Source: Paenibacillus xylanexedens (GTDB lineage Bacteria; Bacillota; Bacilli; Paenibacillales; Paenibacillaceae). From it: a stretch of DNA of 64,000 nucleotides. Below are positions 27,616-35,822 of the stretch, in pieces. Within the stretch, counting starts at the first letter, position 1. Each line of letters opens with the position of its first letter. The notes beneath the pieces are model-generated. The model searched no databases, was not told where the DNA came from, and worked only from the letters and a program-made list of their open reading frames with translations. The position numbers were made by a program, and so were the translations under genes. The stretch is taken from positions 744,001-808,000 of the forward strand of contig NZ_VEBF01000001.1 in NCBI RefSeq assembly GCF_007676705.1, read 5' to 3'.

Positions 27616-27836
27616 CAGGATTCCTCCGTTTGCTGCACTTTGATAGTGGCTGCCTGAACCCCGATTTCACGGTTGTAATCTTTAATTTTGGAAATAACTT
27701 CATCGGCTTTCTCAAGCACAATCAGTCTCTTTCCAGTTACCAGAGTAATATACGTGTCCGGTGTCTCTTCGACAATTTCAACCATCAGCGCATTTAACCA
27801 CATGGGAGAACCATTTAACCGCGTAACCGAAATCAT
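27615..27836 (-). CDS. swrD: FlbD family protein (SwrD)
   Basis: 73 residues with the typical FlbD opening ISVTRLNGSPMWLNALMVE, then VEETPDTYITLVTGKRLIV and EKADEVISKIKDY. In B. subtilis the homologue SwrD raises motor torque for swarming. It sits between flgE and fliL in the same order. Small size and sequence fit the family well. Confidence 0.92.
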   Translation of the reverse strand: MISVTRLNGSPMWLNALMVEIVEETPDTYITLVTGKRLIVLEKADEVISKIKDYNREIGVQAATIKVQQTEES

Positions 27837-27858
27837 GCTAAGCCCCCTCGATCAGAGT

Positions 27859-27885
27859 GGGAGGAGCAAGCTCCCCCGCGTTTTT
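27859..27885 (+). terminator. Terminator-like hairpin facing against the operon, between flgE and flbD
   Basis: On the plus strand, GGGAGGAGC and GCTCCCCC flank AA and are followed by GCGTTTTT. On the minus (operon) strand the hairpin has no T tract. It would therefore stop antisense transcription, or simply act as an mRNA structure between flgE and flbD. No plus-strand gene precedes it. Confidence 0.4.
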
Positions 27886-27902
27886 AAATCACTAATCAGC
27901 TA

Positions 27903-28718
27903 TTAACGTTTCAGGTTAACAACTTCCTGAAGTACTTCATCCGACGTTGTAATAATCCGGGAGTTTGCCTGGAATCCACGTTGAGCTACGATCATCTCTG
28001 TAAATTCACTAGTCAAATCCACGTTTGACATCTCGAGTTGTCCAGCAATGACGGCACCTGTTCCAAACTCAGTACTGTTAGCAGTTACAATATCGAATGC
28101 GCCATCAGCGTTAGCATTGGCTGTTATGCGATACAAGTTACCGCCGATTTTTTCGAGACCCTCAGGGTTTGTTACCTTGCCTATGCCCAATTGAGCACCA
28201 GCTTCAGTTGTTCCGTCATCCATCGTCTGATTGATGAAGCCATCCTGACCGATTGTAAATGACACGACAGCTTCGTCAAGTGTGATAGGTTCCCCACCAC
28301 CATCAACAACGAACAAACCATCCGAAGTAACCAGGTTACGGTTAGCATCCACATGAAAATCTCCTGCACGAGTCAAAAAGGGTACTTCCTGCTCACCACC
28401 AAGTGTTACGAGGAAAAATCCATCACCATTAAGTCGCAGGTCGGTCGGATTGTTAGTCGTCATTGGACTACCCGCTAAATGCAAGGTATCGATTGAACCT
28501 ACAGAAACACCTAGTCCAATCTGCTTCGCATTCACACCACCGTTTTCATCTCCAGGGGCAGTAACACCTGCGGTAGTTTGGCTCATAATATCTTTGAACA
28601 TAACCCGACTGCCTTTGAAGCCAACGGTGTTTACGTTCGCAATATTGTTACCAATTACGTCGAGTTTGGTTTGAAAACCCCGCATCCCGGAAACGCCTGA
28701 GTACATTGATTTCAACAT
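27903..28718 (-). CDS. flgE: Flagellar hook protein FlgE (short Bacillus type, formerly FlgG)
   Basis: 271 residues. N-terminal rod/hook motif MLKSMYSGVSGMRGFQTKLD then VIGNNIANVNTVGFKGSR; central F-strand region LRLNGDGFFLVTLGG; C-terminal GQLEMSNVDLTSEFTEMIVA then QRGFQANSRIITTSDEVLQE. The ends match the B. subtilis hook protein, which is of the same short length. It lies downstream of flgD and the small flagellar-operon protein, as expected for the hook gene. FlgG rod proteins are close relatives, but gene order favours hook. Confidence 0.93.
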   Translation of the reverse strand: MLKSMYSGVSGMRGFQTKLDVIGNNIANVNTVGFKGSRVMFKDIMSQTTAGVTAPGDENGGVNAKQIGLGVSVGSIDTLHLAGSPMTTNNPTDLRLNGDGFFLVTLGGEQEVPFLTRAGDFHVDANRNLVTSDGLFVVDGGGEPITLDEAVVSFTIGQDGFINQTMDDGTTEAGAQLGIGKVTNPEGLEKIGGNLYRITANANADGAFDIVTANSTEFGTGAVIAGQLEMSNVDLTSEFTEMIVAQRGFQANSRIITTSDEVLQEVVNLKR

Positions 28719-28799
28719 TTTTAAAAATCCTCCCAGTCTTCATTTGGTTACCGCATCAGTCGGTCAGCGGCATTCCGGCTCCCGAGAAGGGCCAACCGG

Positions 28800-29183
28800 T
28801 CAAGAAATGATTACGGCACTATCAATCTGCGTGAACACATTATCCTTCATGCTTTCACTATCCATAGCTGTAACCACTGTACGATTTTTGACATTGACGA
28901 TAAAAGCCATATCCTGCATCAAAATCAGAGACTCTTTGGCTCCTTTGGCAGCAGCTTTGTCCAAAGCAGAACCAATCTGTTCCATTTGCTCCGTTTTGAG
29001 TTCAATACCACGCTGTTCCAAACGTTTGGCAGCATGATTGCTCAATTTCAGAAGATTATCTTCAAGCACCTTTGCAAAAGGTTTTTCGGGTGCAGCTGAG
29101 GCTTCTCCCGTTTTGGGTCTTTGAAGCATATTTGGCGTAATCGAGCCTGCGTATAATTGTCCAACCGTTATGCGATCACTCAT
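28800..29183 (-). CDS. Flagellar operon protein of the TIGR02530 family
   Basis: 127 residues, no membrane helix. Conserved-looking segments: PFAKVLEDNLLKLSNHAAKR, LEQRGIELKTEQMEQIGSAL, ALDKAAAKGAKESLILMQDM and NVKNRTVVTAMD. This pattern matches the small protein encoded between flgD and flgE in many Firmicutes. Molecular function is not established; a role in hook assembly is inferred. Its start overlaps the flgD stop by 4 bases. Confidence 0.85.
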   Translation of the reverse strand: MSDRITVGQLYAGSITPNMLQRPKTGEASAAPEKPFAKVLEDNLLKLSNHAAKRLEQRGIELKTEQMEQIGSALDKAAAKGAKESLILMQDMAFIVNVKNRTVVTAMDSESMKDNVFTQIDSAVIIS

Positions 29184-29737
29184 ACCGTTTTCCCGCTATC
29201 TTCCGTATCACCCGTTTCAGCAGCTGATTCAGCTTCCTGGCTTTCGTTCGATTCAGGGGTTACATCCTGAACGTTCTGTACCGGAGTTTGATTCTCTTCT
29301 GCTTGTTTTGGATAATTCACCTGAATAATCTCATCCAGCTTAATCTCGTCATTGCCCACTTTCGCGTATTGAACGCTATCTCTTACAATGATGGAATCCA
29401 CAATACCCTGACGAAGAGTTCCGTTGTCCTCTTTATTAGAAGAAAGCCAACTTACCTCCATGCCAATCATACCGGATACAGCACCAAGTGACTGATTCAA
29501 CGTTTTAAGTTGAGTTGAAATATTGACCAGTTGTTCCACTGAGCTGAACTGTGCCATCTGGGCGATAAATTCCTTATCCTCCATCGGCTGCATAGGGTCT
29601 TGGTTCTGCAGCTGGGTAATCAGGATTTTTAGAAACTGGTCTTTGCCTAATTCTTTTGTTGCAGCACTTGTTGTAGCTTTATTAGCTGCGGAATAGTTCG
29701 GCCAAGTATTATTTGTTGAAACAATTTCAGTAGCCAT
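29180..29737 (-). CDS. flgD: Flagellar hook cap / hook assembly protein FlgD
   Basis: 185 residues. The FlgD core is LGKDQFLKILITQLQNQDPM then EFIAQMAQFSSVEQLVNIST and ALTQS-like helices, followed by a short SWLSSNKEDN beta segment and a disordered Glu/Gln/Thr tail. The C-terminal Ig-like domains of enteric FlgD are missing, which is normal for Firmicutes. It lies between fliK and the TIGR02530 gene. Confidence 0.95.
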   Translation of the reverse strand: MATEIVSTNNTWPNYSAANKATTSAATKELGKDQFLKILITQLQNQDPMQPMEDKEFIAQMAQFSSVEQLVNISTQLKTLNQSLGAVSGMIGMEVSWLSSNKEDNGTLRQGIVDSIIVRDSVQYAKVGNDEIKLDEIIQVNYPKQAEENQTPVQNVQDVTPESNESQEAESAAETGDTEDSGKTV

Positions 29738-29756
29738 TTGCTCACCTCATTTCTGT

Positions 29757-31145
29757 TTAAGCCTCTGCACTAAATGTATCTCTCTGTATTTCGTTTCCTT
29801 CTACTTGCTCGCTGCGCCAATTACGCAATTCTTCCTGTATACCTGCGGTAGCTATAGCATCATCTGATTGTTCCTCACGTTCACGTGAACGACGTTGCTG
29901 CTGAGAGTTACTTCCCGATTGACGGCCGCCATCCTGATACATCTGTGATCCGATTGAACTGTTCTGCGTAACCTCAAGTCGTTCCACTTGAATCCCCTGA
30001 GCTTGAAGTGAAGAACGCAGCTGCATCATTTGTTGTTCAAGCATGTCTTTGGCCATCGTATGCTCTGTCATAAACCGTGCAACCAATTGCCCGTTCTGCA
30101 AGGTGATTTGTACATCCAATTTACCTAAATGCTCCGGACGAAGTGAGATGGTTGCCTCGGAAAAACCTTTTTGTTGAACAATATCCAGCTTGCTAACAAC
30201 AAACTGTGTCATTTCTTTGGCAAATTGTGATGTTTGCATTACAGGTTCAGCCGGTTTCCCTGCTGTCGTACCTGATGTACGCAAGGACAGTTCTCCTGCC
30301 GTAATGATGGTTGAGTGATCCAGTTCTCCACCTGTGTTTGAAGCAGATGTCGTATCTGTGTCACCTTTCACCTGAATTCCAGCATTTGTTGCTGCCGCAA
30401 CAAGAACTTGAGGTGTGACTGAATCCTGTTTGGACGCTTGAAGTGAAGTAGTTGGAGCGACTTGTACAGCCTGATCCTTAACCGCAGTCAATGTATCCAA
30501 TATGGACTTCAATTCAGTCCATCCCTTGTTACTCGTGGTATCCATTCCAGCCTCTTGAAGCTGACTCTGTAGAGATTGCAGCAAATGCTTGAATTCGGGA
30601 GCGCTCTTCGCAACAGTACTCTCTGGTTGATTCATCGCAGTTACTAACTGTGTAAGCATATCCTGCAAAACAAAGCGTACTGCTGCTGGATGCTGCGACA
30701 ATTCAATCGCAGGTACTGCACTTGCGCTTACCGTTCCATCCGCAGACTCGTCAGAACCTTCTGCATTACTACCTGAAGTATCATTTAGTTGTGCATACAT
30801 CTGTTGAATCAGGGTCTGCAGACCTGCGAGTAAAGATGGATCATTTTCCAATGCCTCGTCAAGTGAATCCATGTCCGAAAACAATGAATTCAGAATGTCC
30901 GTGATGGAGGTCGCTTCCCCGTCTTCACTAGGAGCAAAGGAAAACACCAGCGGATTAGCAGTTAAACTTCCAGTAGCGCTTGAACCATCACCTTCTGCGT
31001 TTCCTCCAGATAATGATTGTGCAAGAGTTTGCAGAAATTCACCACTGGCTCCTGTAGCTGAACCTTTCGATTGCGCTCCAGTTGTCTGTCCTGTCCCTGT
31101 GGCCTTTGCAGATGCTGTTGATGTCATTTGATATACGATCGACAT
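29757..31145 (-). CDS. fliK: Flagellar hook-length control protein FliK
   Basis: 462 residues. The long N-terminal region is Ser/Thr/Gly/Gln-rich and likely an extended ruler. The C-terminal Flg_hook domain shows ATISLRPEHLGKLDVQITLQ, ARFMTEHTMAKDMLEQQMMQ and LRSSLQAQGIQVERLEV. It is exported during hook growth and signals FlhB to switch specificity. It lies between ylxF and flgD. A second FliK-like C-terminal domain is encoded at 55298-57355. Confidence 0.95.
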   Translation of the reverse strand: MSIVYQMTSTASAKATGTGQTTGAQSKGSATGASGEFLQTLAQSLSGGNAEGDGSSATGSLTANPLVFSFAPSEDGEATSITDILNSLFSDMDSLDEALENDPSLLAGLQTLIQQMYAQLNDTSGSNAEGSDESADGTVSASAVPAIELSQHPAAVRFVLQDMLTQLVTAMNQPESTVAKSAPEFKHLLQSLQSQLQEAGMDTTSNKGWTELKSILDTLTAVKDQAVQVAPTTSLQASKQDSVTPQVLVAAATNAGIQVKGDTDTTSASNTGGELDHSTIITAGELSLRTSGTTAGKPAEPVMQTSQFAKEMTQFVVSKLDIVQQKGFSEATISLRPEHLGKLDVQITLQNGQLVARFMTEHTMAKDMLEQQMMQLRSSLQAQGIQVERLEVTQNSSIGSQMYQDGGRQSGSNSQQQRRSREREEQSDDAIATAGIQEELRNWRSEQVEGNEIQRDTFSAEA

Positions 31146-31183
31146 TTATTTTCACCTCCTCTCAGATATCACATGAAACAGAT

Positions 31184-32125
31184 TTACTTGTTGCCCATTA
31201 ATCTGTTCAAAATTTTTGCAGTTTCAACCGAATCCTCTGAAGACATATTTTCTAGCAATTGAGAGCGTGTTGCGTCATCTACCGAATTCAGAATGGTCAA
31301 AGTTTTGTCAGGACTCAACTTGTACGTTTCCAATAGTAGCTTGGCACCACTTGAAGCAGACATCGAAGCAAATGTTTGGCTAAGCTGGTTTTTATCCAGG
31401 TTCTTGCTCGTGGTTGTTGATGCAGTTGATGTTGCTTCGGTTTCTTTCTTCAATCTGGACTGCAGTGCATCCAGTGCCAGATCACCGGACGGTTTGGCAT
31501 CCTTCATCATCATGGTCACATCGGCTGCTGTTTTCGGGTCCATTTTTTCAAGCACTTTCGTCCGAGCAGATGATTGCATGGCATTCAACAACAGGACCAT
31601 TTCTTCATTCGTCATATTTTGCAGAATCGGTGCAGCTTTGCTCGGACTCATGTCCGCATACATTTTAGCTAAATCTTTTATTTGCTTTTGATAATCGGAT
31701 TCCGTTTCCGGCGTTGCCGCCGTAGCTGTTTCAGCAGCTTTCTCCGCATCATCCAACTTCTTCTGAAGGTCTGTTGCTTTCTTCGCCTCAGTTGTTGTCG
31801 CTTCCTGTGCTGCCTTAAGTTCTGTTTCTTTTGCCGTAACTTGGGACTTCAGCTTTTCGATTGTCGCTTCAGCACTTTCTACCTGCTGCTCACTCTTCTC
31901 CAGCTTATCTTTCTCAGGGTCCAGCACAGGATCAGGTACCCATTCCTTAACTACCGGAATCTTGTTAGCAAATTCAAATAAATTATTACGAATATCTACA
32001 TTAAAAAGCGTAAGCAATACGCCCAGCAATACTACGGTGAATACAATCGGAATGGAAATCATGAGAAATTTTTCCCAGCCGCCTCCCGATTCTTTTTCCA
32101 TGTCGCTATCGTCTTTAACAGCCAT
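31184..32125 (-). CDS. MotE/YlxF-type membrane protein with MgtE_N-like repeats
   Basis: 313 residues. Membrane helix at about 21-43 (FLMISIPIVFTVVLLGVLL), a periplasm-side coiled-coil (about 75-150, Lys/Glu/Ala heptads), then two MgtE N-terminal-like helical repeats: KMYADMSPSKAAPILQNM and, later, TFASMSASSGAKLLLETY. In Rhizobium MotE is a chaperone for MotC; the Bacillus YlxF role is unknown. It sits between fliJ and fliK as in B. subtilis. Confidence 0.85.
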   Translation of the reverse strand: MAVKDDSDMEKESGGGWEKFLMISIPIVFTVVLLGVLLTLFNVDIRNNLFEFANKIPVVKEWVPDPVLDPEKDKLEKSEQQVESAEATIEKLKSQVTAKETELKAAQEATTTEAKKATDLQKKLDDAEKAAETATAATPETESDYQKQIKDLAKMYADMSPSKAAPILQNMTNEEMVLLLNAMQSSARTKVLEKMDPKTAADVTMMMKDAKPSGDLALDALQSRLKKETEATSTASTTTSKNLDKNQLSQTFASMSASSGAKLLLETYKLSPDKTLTILNSVDDATRSQLLENMSSEDSVETAKILNRLMGNK

Positions 32126-32168
32126 CGTTCATTCCTCCTTCACGAGACAACTTCGCGTCCGGCTCACA

Positions 32169-32621
32169 TCAATTCGCGCGTCCGGCTTTGGCAGCGAAGC
32201 GTACAGTAGCCATCTCGTCCAGATCGTTCTGTTCCCGGAGGAGCATCTCCTGCTGAAATTTGATCTTGGCCTTGTCTCTCGCTCCAAGCCATACTTTTTC
32301 ATCAACCATCTTACCGTTCAGAAACGTCTGATTCCGTTGCACATTGACCTGAGCATGTTTAACTTCATTGTTTTTACGTGAAATGCACTCGTCAAGATGA
32401 TGTACATAACGCTGCATCTCCTGCAGACTGTTTACAGACGCTGTATTTTCCGTAGCAGATTGGATAATCCCGACCAGATTATTTCTATCGTTCAGAAGTT
32501 GCATCAGATGCTCTTCCTCCGTCTGAAGCTTTCCGATCGCTGTGGATAACATCCACTCTGCCTGTGTTTTTTCATTACTCTTCAGGTCAACAACTTTCTG
32601 GAAATGATATCGAAATTTCAT
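32169..32621 (-). CDS. fliJ: Flagellar export protein FliJ
   Basis: 150 residues, almost entirely a coiled-coil: FRYHFQKVVDLKSNEKTQAE, LQTEEEHLMQLLNDRNNLVG and a C-terminal helix MLLREQNDLDEMATVRFA. The N-terminal F-x-F/Y-x-x-x-x-V-x-x-L-K pattern is the FliJ signature. It links the FliI ATPase to FlhA. It lies directly after fliI. Confidence 0.94.
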   Translation of the reverse strand: MKFRYHFQKVVDLKSNEKTQAEWMLSTAIGKLQTEEEHLMQLLNDRNNLVGIIQSATENTASVNSLQEMQRYVHHLDECISRKNNEVKHAQVNVQRNQTFLNGKMVDEKVWLGARDKAKIKFQQEMLLREQNDLDEMATVRFAAKAGRAN

Positions 32622-32632
32622 CGCTTAACCAT

Positions 32633-33952
32633 TCATCTCCTTGCAAATTCAAGAATCAAACGTTCCTGCACTTCACTTAAGGTGACTTTCTCGTCGACTT
32701 TCTGCTTTGTAAAGTTCCATATACTATCAATCTGGTCTATTGATTCATCAATCGCTGCATTTGAGCCTCGCTGATAAGCTCCAATATTGATCAAATCCTC
32801 CGACTCTTTGTACACAGCCATCAAACGCTTCATATTATTAACGGCTTCCAGCTGCTCTTCTGGAGCAATATCCTTCATGACACGACTTATACTGGCTAGT
32901 ACATCAATTGCCGGAAAATGACCTTTATTCGCAATGGATCGGTTTAACACAATGTGGCCATCCAATATACCCCTCACCGCATCGGCGATCGGTTCGTTCA
33001 TGTCATCCCCATCAACCAGAACGGTGTAAAAGGCTGTAATCGAACCTGTAGGCCCTGTGCCTGCCCGTTCAAGCAGTTTGGGCAAACTCGCAAATACCGA
33101 TGGAGTATATCCTCTCATTGCCGGAGGTTCACCTACAGCCAAACCGACTTCCCTTTGAGCCATCGCATATCGAGTAACCGAATCCATCATAAGCATCACG
33201 TTCATTCCACGATCTCGGAAATACTCTGCAATGGTGGTTGCGATAACCGCTCCTTTGATACGAATCAGGGCAGGCTGATCTGATGTTGCTACAATTACTA
33301 CGGAACGTTCCAATCCTTCTGGACCCAGATCCCGTTCGATAAAGTCGCGAACCTCACGTCCACGTTCACCCACCAGCGCGATGACATTGACATCTGCTGC
33401 TGTATTGCGAGCAATCATGCCCATCAACGTACTCTTACCAACACCAGAACCGGCAAAAATACCTACACGCTGTCCCTTACCTACGGTCAACAATCCGTCG
33501 ATAGCTCTTACACCAACACCCATGGTTTCAAGTACACGCGGACGATCCATTGGATTAACCGGTGTATTGGAGGTAGAGTACATCGGCATTCTGGATGGGA
33601 GAAGGGAACCGTCTAGCGGCTGCCCAAGTCCGTCCAGCACTTTACCGAGCAATTCGGAGCCTACCTGAACTCCGAGTGGTTTACCAGTACCTACTACATC
33701 GCAACCAGGACCGATGGATTGAAGTTCACCCAGTGGCATAAGCAGCACTTTGTTATCTCGAAACCCAACGACTTCGGCTTGTAGAGGTTTGGCCGATTTA
33801 CCAGGGTAGATGTAACATACGTCACCGATACTTGCATCCGGCCCTTCTGACTCAACCATAAGACCAATGACCTGAGTAACTTTGCCGTTAATGCGAACGG
33901 GATCAAATTGCCGCAAATGTTCCATATATCGCTGTGAACTAAGAACCTTCAT
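32633..33952 (-). CDS. fliI: Flagellum-specific export ATPase FliI
   Basis: About 439 residues, homologous to the F1 beta subunit. Walker A GIFAGSGVGKSTLMGMI, the catalytic Glu region LVGERGREVRDFIE, Walker B MNVMLMMDSVTRYAMAQREV, and PAMRGYTPSVFASLPKLLER. Start choice: ATG at 33952 (MKVLSSQRYME), overlapping fliH by 14 bases with a GAGGAG at a long 13-base spacing; ATG 33973 and TTG 33979 are in frame but lack ribosome-binding sites. It powers unfolding and entry of export substrates. Confidence 0.95.
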   Translation of the reverse strand: MKVLSSQRYMEHLRQFDPVRINGKVTQVIGLMVESEGPDASIGDVCYIYPGKSAKPLQAEVVGFRDNKVLLMPLGELQSIGPGCDVVGTGKPLGVQVGSELLGKVLDGLGQPLDGSLLPSRMPMYSTSNTPVNPMDRPRVLETMGVGVRAIDGLLTVGKGQRVGIFAGSGVGKSTLMGMIARNTAADVNVIALVGERGREVRDFIERDLGPEGLERSVVIVATSDQPALIRIKGAVIATTIAEYFRDRGMNVMLMMDSVTRYAMAQREVGLAVGEPPAMRGYTPSVFASLPKLLERAGTGPTGSITAFYTVLVDGDDMNEPIADAVRGILDGHIVLNRSIANKGHFPAIDVLASISRVMKDIAPEEQLEAVNNMKRLMAVYKESEDLINIGAYQRGSNAAIDESIDQIDSIWNFTKQKVDEKVTLSEVQERLILEFARR

Positions 33953-34802
33953 GTTGATTTCTTCGCTCCTCATCCTCAAGTGCTATGCGGACCAGTTCTT
34001 TTTTAATTTCAGCAAGCTGTGTATCAATTCTTGCATCTACACTTCCGAACGAAGAACGGATAACACATCCTTTATCTTTGACCGTGGAATCGGGCAAAAT
34101 CTGCAATTCTGCTTGAGAGTCAATAGACAGAGATAATTCTTCGCGAGCTGCCTGTACAAATGCAAACTGATCAGGGGCCACACAAAGTGTGATCAAACCC
34201 TGCTCCCGTTTACGTGACAAACTTTGTCGAATCAGTTCCAAGGTATGATCGGGTTCAATGGTAAGTTGCTTATCAATGACTTTCTCAGCAATCCCACAAG
34301 CGAGATCCACAAGGAACGGCTCCGCTTCCTGAATGATCTGATCTTTTGCTACATAAGCCTCCTGGAGAACTTCCTGGGCTTCATTCATCATCTTTTCGAT
34401 CTGCACCTGGAGATCCAGTTCAGCTTGTACTTTGCCTTCTTCAAAACCCTGTTGGAAACCTTGTGAACGAAGTGCTTCGGTCAGATGTTCATCCTGTTGT
34501 CGTTGTTCCTGCCACCAGCTATCGATCTGTTCACGGGCTTCTTGAAGCATGCGCTCTGCTTCTTCCGAAGCTTCACGTACTTGCTTTTCTGCAAACTCCT
34601 TGGCATCTTCCAGCATCTCTGCGGTTAGACGTTGTGTTTCTTCGTCCACGCGTGCTTGAAGCGTTTCTGCTTCAGAACCTTCAGCACTCTCACCATTTAA
34701 TTCCGTTTCAGACTCTTCGGCACCACCATAATGATGATGATTCTCAAGTCTTTTACGGTCATCAACCGGTACATACTGGAAAGACTTAATCAAATTAGAC
34801 AA
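33939..34802 (-). CDS. fliH: Flagellar export regulator FliH
   Basis: About 287 residues. Opens with SNLIKSFQYVPVDDRKRLE, typical of Firmicute FliH; a His-rich and Glu-rich linker, a long coiled-coil (KEFAEKQVREASEEAERMLQ), then the C-terminal FliH/HrpE domain with FLVDLACGIAEKVIDKQL and SFGSVDARIDTQL. I choose the TTG at 34802, 9 bases after GGAGGAG and overlapping the fliG stop by 8 bases; an upstream start would lie inside fliG. It binds FliI and tethers it to the C-ring. Confidence 0.93.
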   Translation of the reverse strand: MSNLIKSFQYVPVDDRKRLENHHHYGGAEESETELNGESAEGSEAETLQARVDEETQRLTAEMLEDAKEFAEKQVREASEEAERMLQEAREQIDSWWQEQRQQDEHLTEALRSQGFQQGFEEGKVQAELDLQVQIEKMMNEAQEVLQEAYVAKDQIIQEAEPFLVDLACGIAEKVIDKQLTIEPDHTLELIRQSLSRKREQGLITLCVAPDQFAFVQAAREELSLSIDSQAELQILPDSTVKDKGCVIRSSFGSVDARIDTQLAEIKKELVRIALEDEERRNQHEGS

Positions 34803-35820
34803 TGATATCATCTCCTCCACCGCGTGCGATAATGATCTCACCGGCTTCTTCCAATCTGCGTATCGTTCCTACGATACGTGTCTGAGCTTCCTCAACATCA
34901 CGCAATCGCACAGGTCCCATGAATTCCATCTCTTCTTTGAATGTCTCGGACATCCGTTTCGACATATTCCGGAACACGGCATCCCGAACTTCTTCGCTTG
35001 CCACTTTGAGTGCCAGCTGTAAATCTGCGTTGTCGATATCCCGAATAATGCGCTGAATCGAACGATCATCCACATTGACGATGTCTTCGAATACAAACAT
35101 GCGTTTTTTGATTTCCTCTGCAAGCTCCGGATCCTGAATCTCGAGCGAGTCCAAAATGGTACGCTCTGTACCCCGATCGACTCCGTTCAGAATCTGAACG
35201 ATCGATTCAATACCACCCGCATTCGTGTAATCCTGCGTTACGGTAGAAGATAGTTTCTGTTCCAGAACCCGCTCCACTTGAGAGATGACTTCCGGCGAAG
35301 TACTATCCATAACAGCCACCCGGCGAGCGACATCTGCCTGTTTCTCTTGTGGCAAGGATGATAGAATCGCTGCTGCCTGTTCGAATTGCAGGTAAGACAG
35401 AACCAGGGCAATCGTTTGCGGGCTTTCATTCTGAATAAAGTTCAAAATTTGATTCGGATCTGCTTTGCGCGCAAAGTCAAATGGTCTAACTTGCAGCGTA
35501 GCTGTCAAACGATTAATGACTTCAAGTGCTTTTGATGAACCCAGAGCTTTCTCCAGGATTTCTCTGGCGTAATTGATACCGCCCTGAGAGATATATTCCT
35601 GCGCCAGACAGATCTGGTGAAACTCGGCCATGATCATATCCTTTTCAGAAGAATCAACTTTGCGAACGTTGGCAATCTCCAACGTAAGTTGCTCGATCTC
35701 TTCGTCACGCAGATGTTTGAAAATCTGAGCCGATACTTCCGGACCTAATGTAATCAACAATATTGCTGCTTTTTGTCTGCCAGTCAAACCTTGACTGCTT
35801 GCCTTCGCCAATGCGCTCAC
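34795..35820 (-). CDS. fliG: Flagellar motor switch protein FliG
   Basis: 341 residues. N-terminal LTGRQKAAILLITLGPEVSA binds FliF; middle domain contains EHPQ-like ESPQTIALVLSYL; the C-terminal torque domain has FVFEDIVNVDDRSIQRIIRD with the charged residues that face the stator, then GPVRLRDVEEAQTRIVGTIR. Between fliF and fliH, overlapping fliH by 8 bases. Confidence 0.98.
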   Translation of the reverse strand: MSALAKASSQGLTGRQKAAILLITLGPEVSAQIFKHLRDEEIEQLTLEIANVRKVDSSEKDMIMAEFHQICLAQEYISQGGINYAREILEKALGSSKALEVINRLTATLQVRPFDFARKADPNQILNFIQNESPQTIALVLSYLQFEQAAAILSSLPQEKQADVARRVAVMDSTSPEVISQVERVLEQKLSSTVTQDYTNAGGIESIVQILNGVDRGTERTILDSLEIQDPELAEEIKKRMFVFEDIVNVDDRSIQRIIRDIDNADLQLALKVASEEVRDAVFRNMSKRMSETFKEEMEFMGPVRLRDVEEAQTRIVGTIRRLEEAGEIIIARGGGDDIIV

Positions 35821-35822
35821 CT

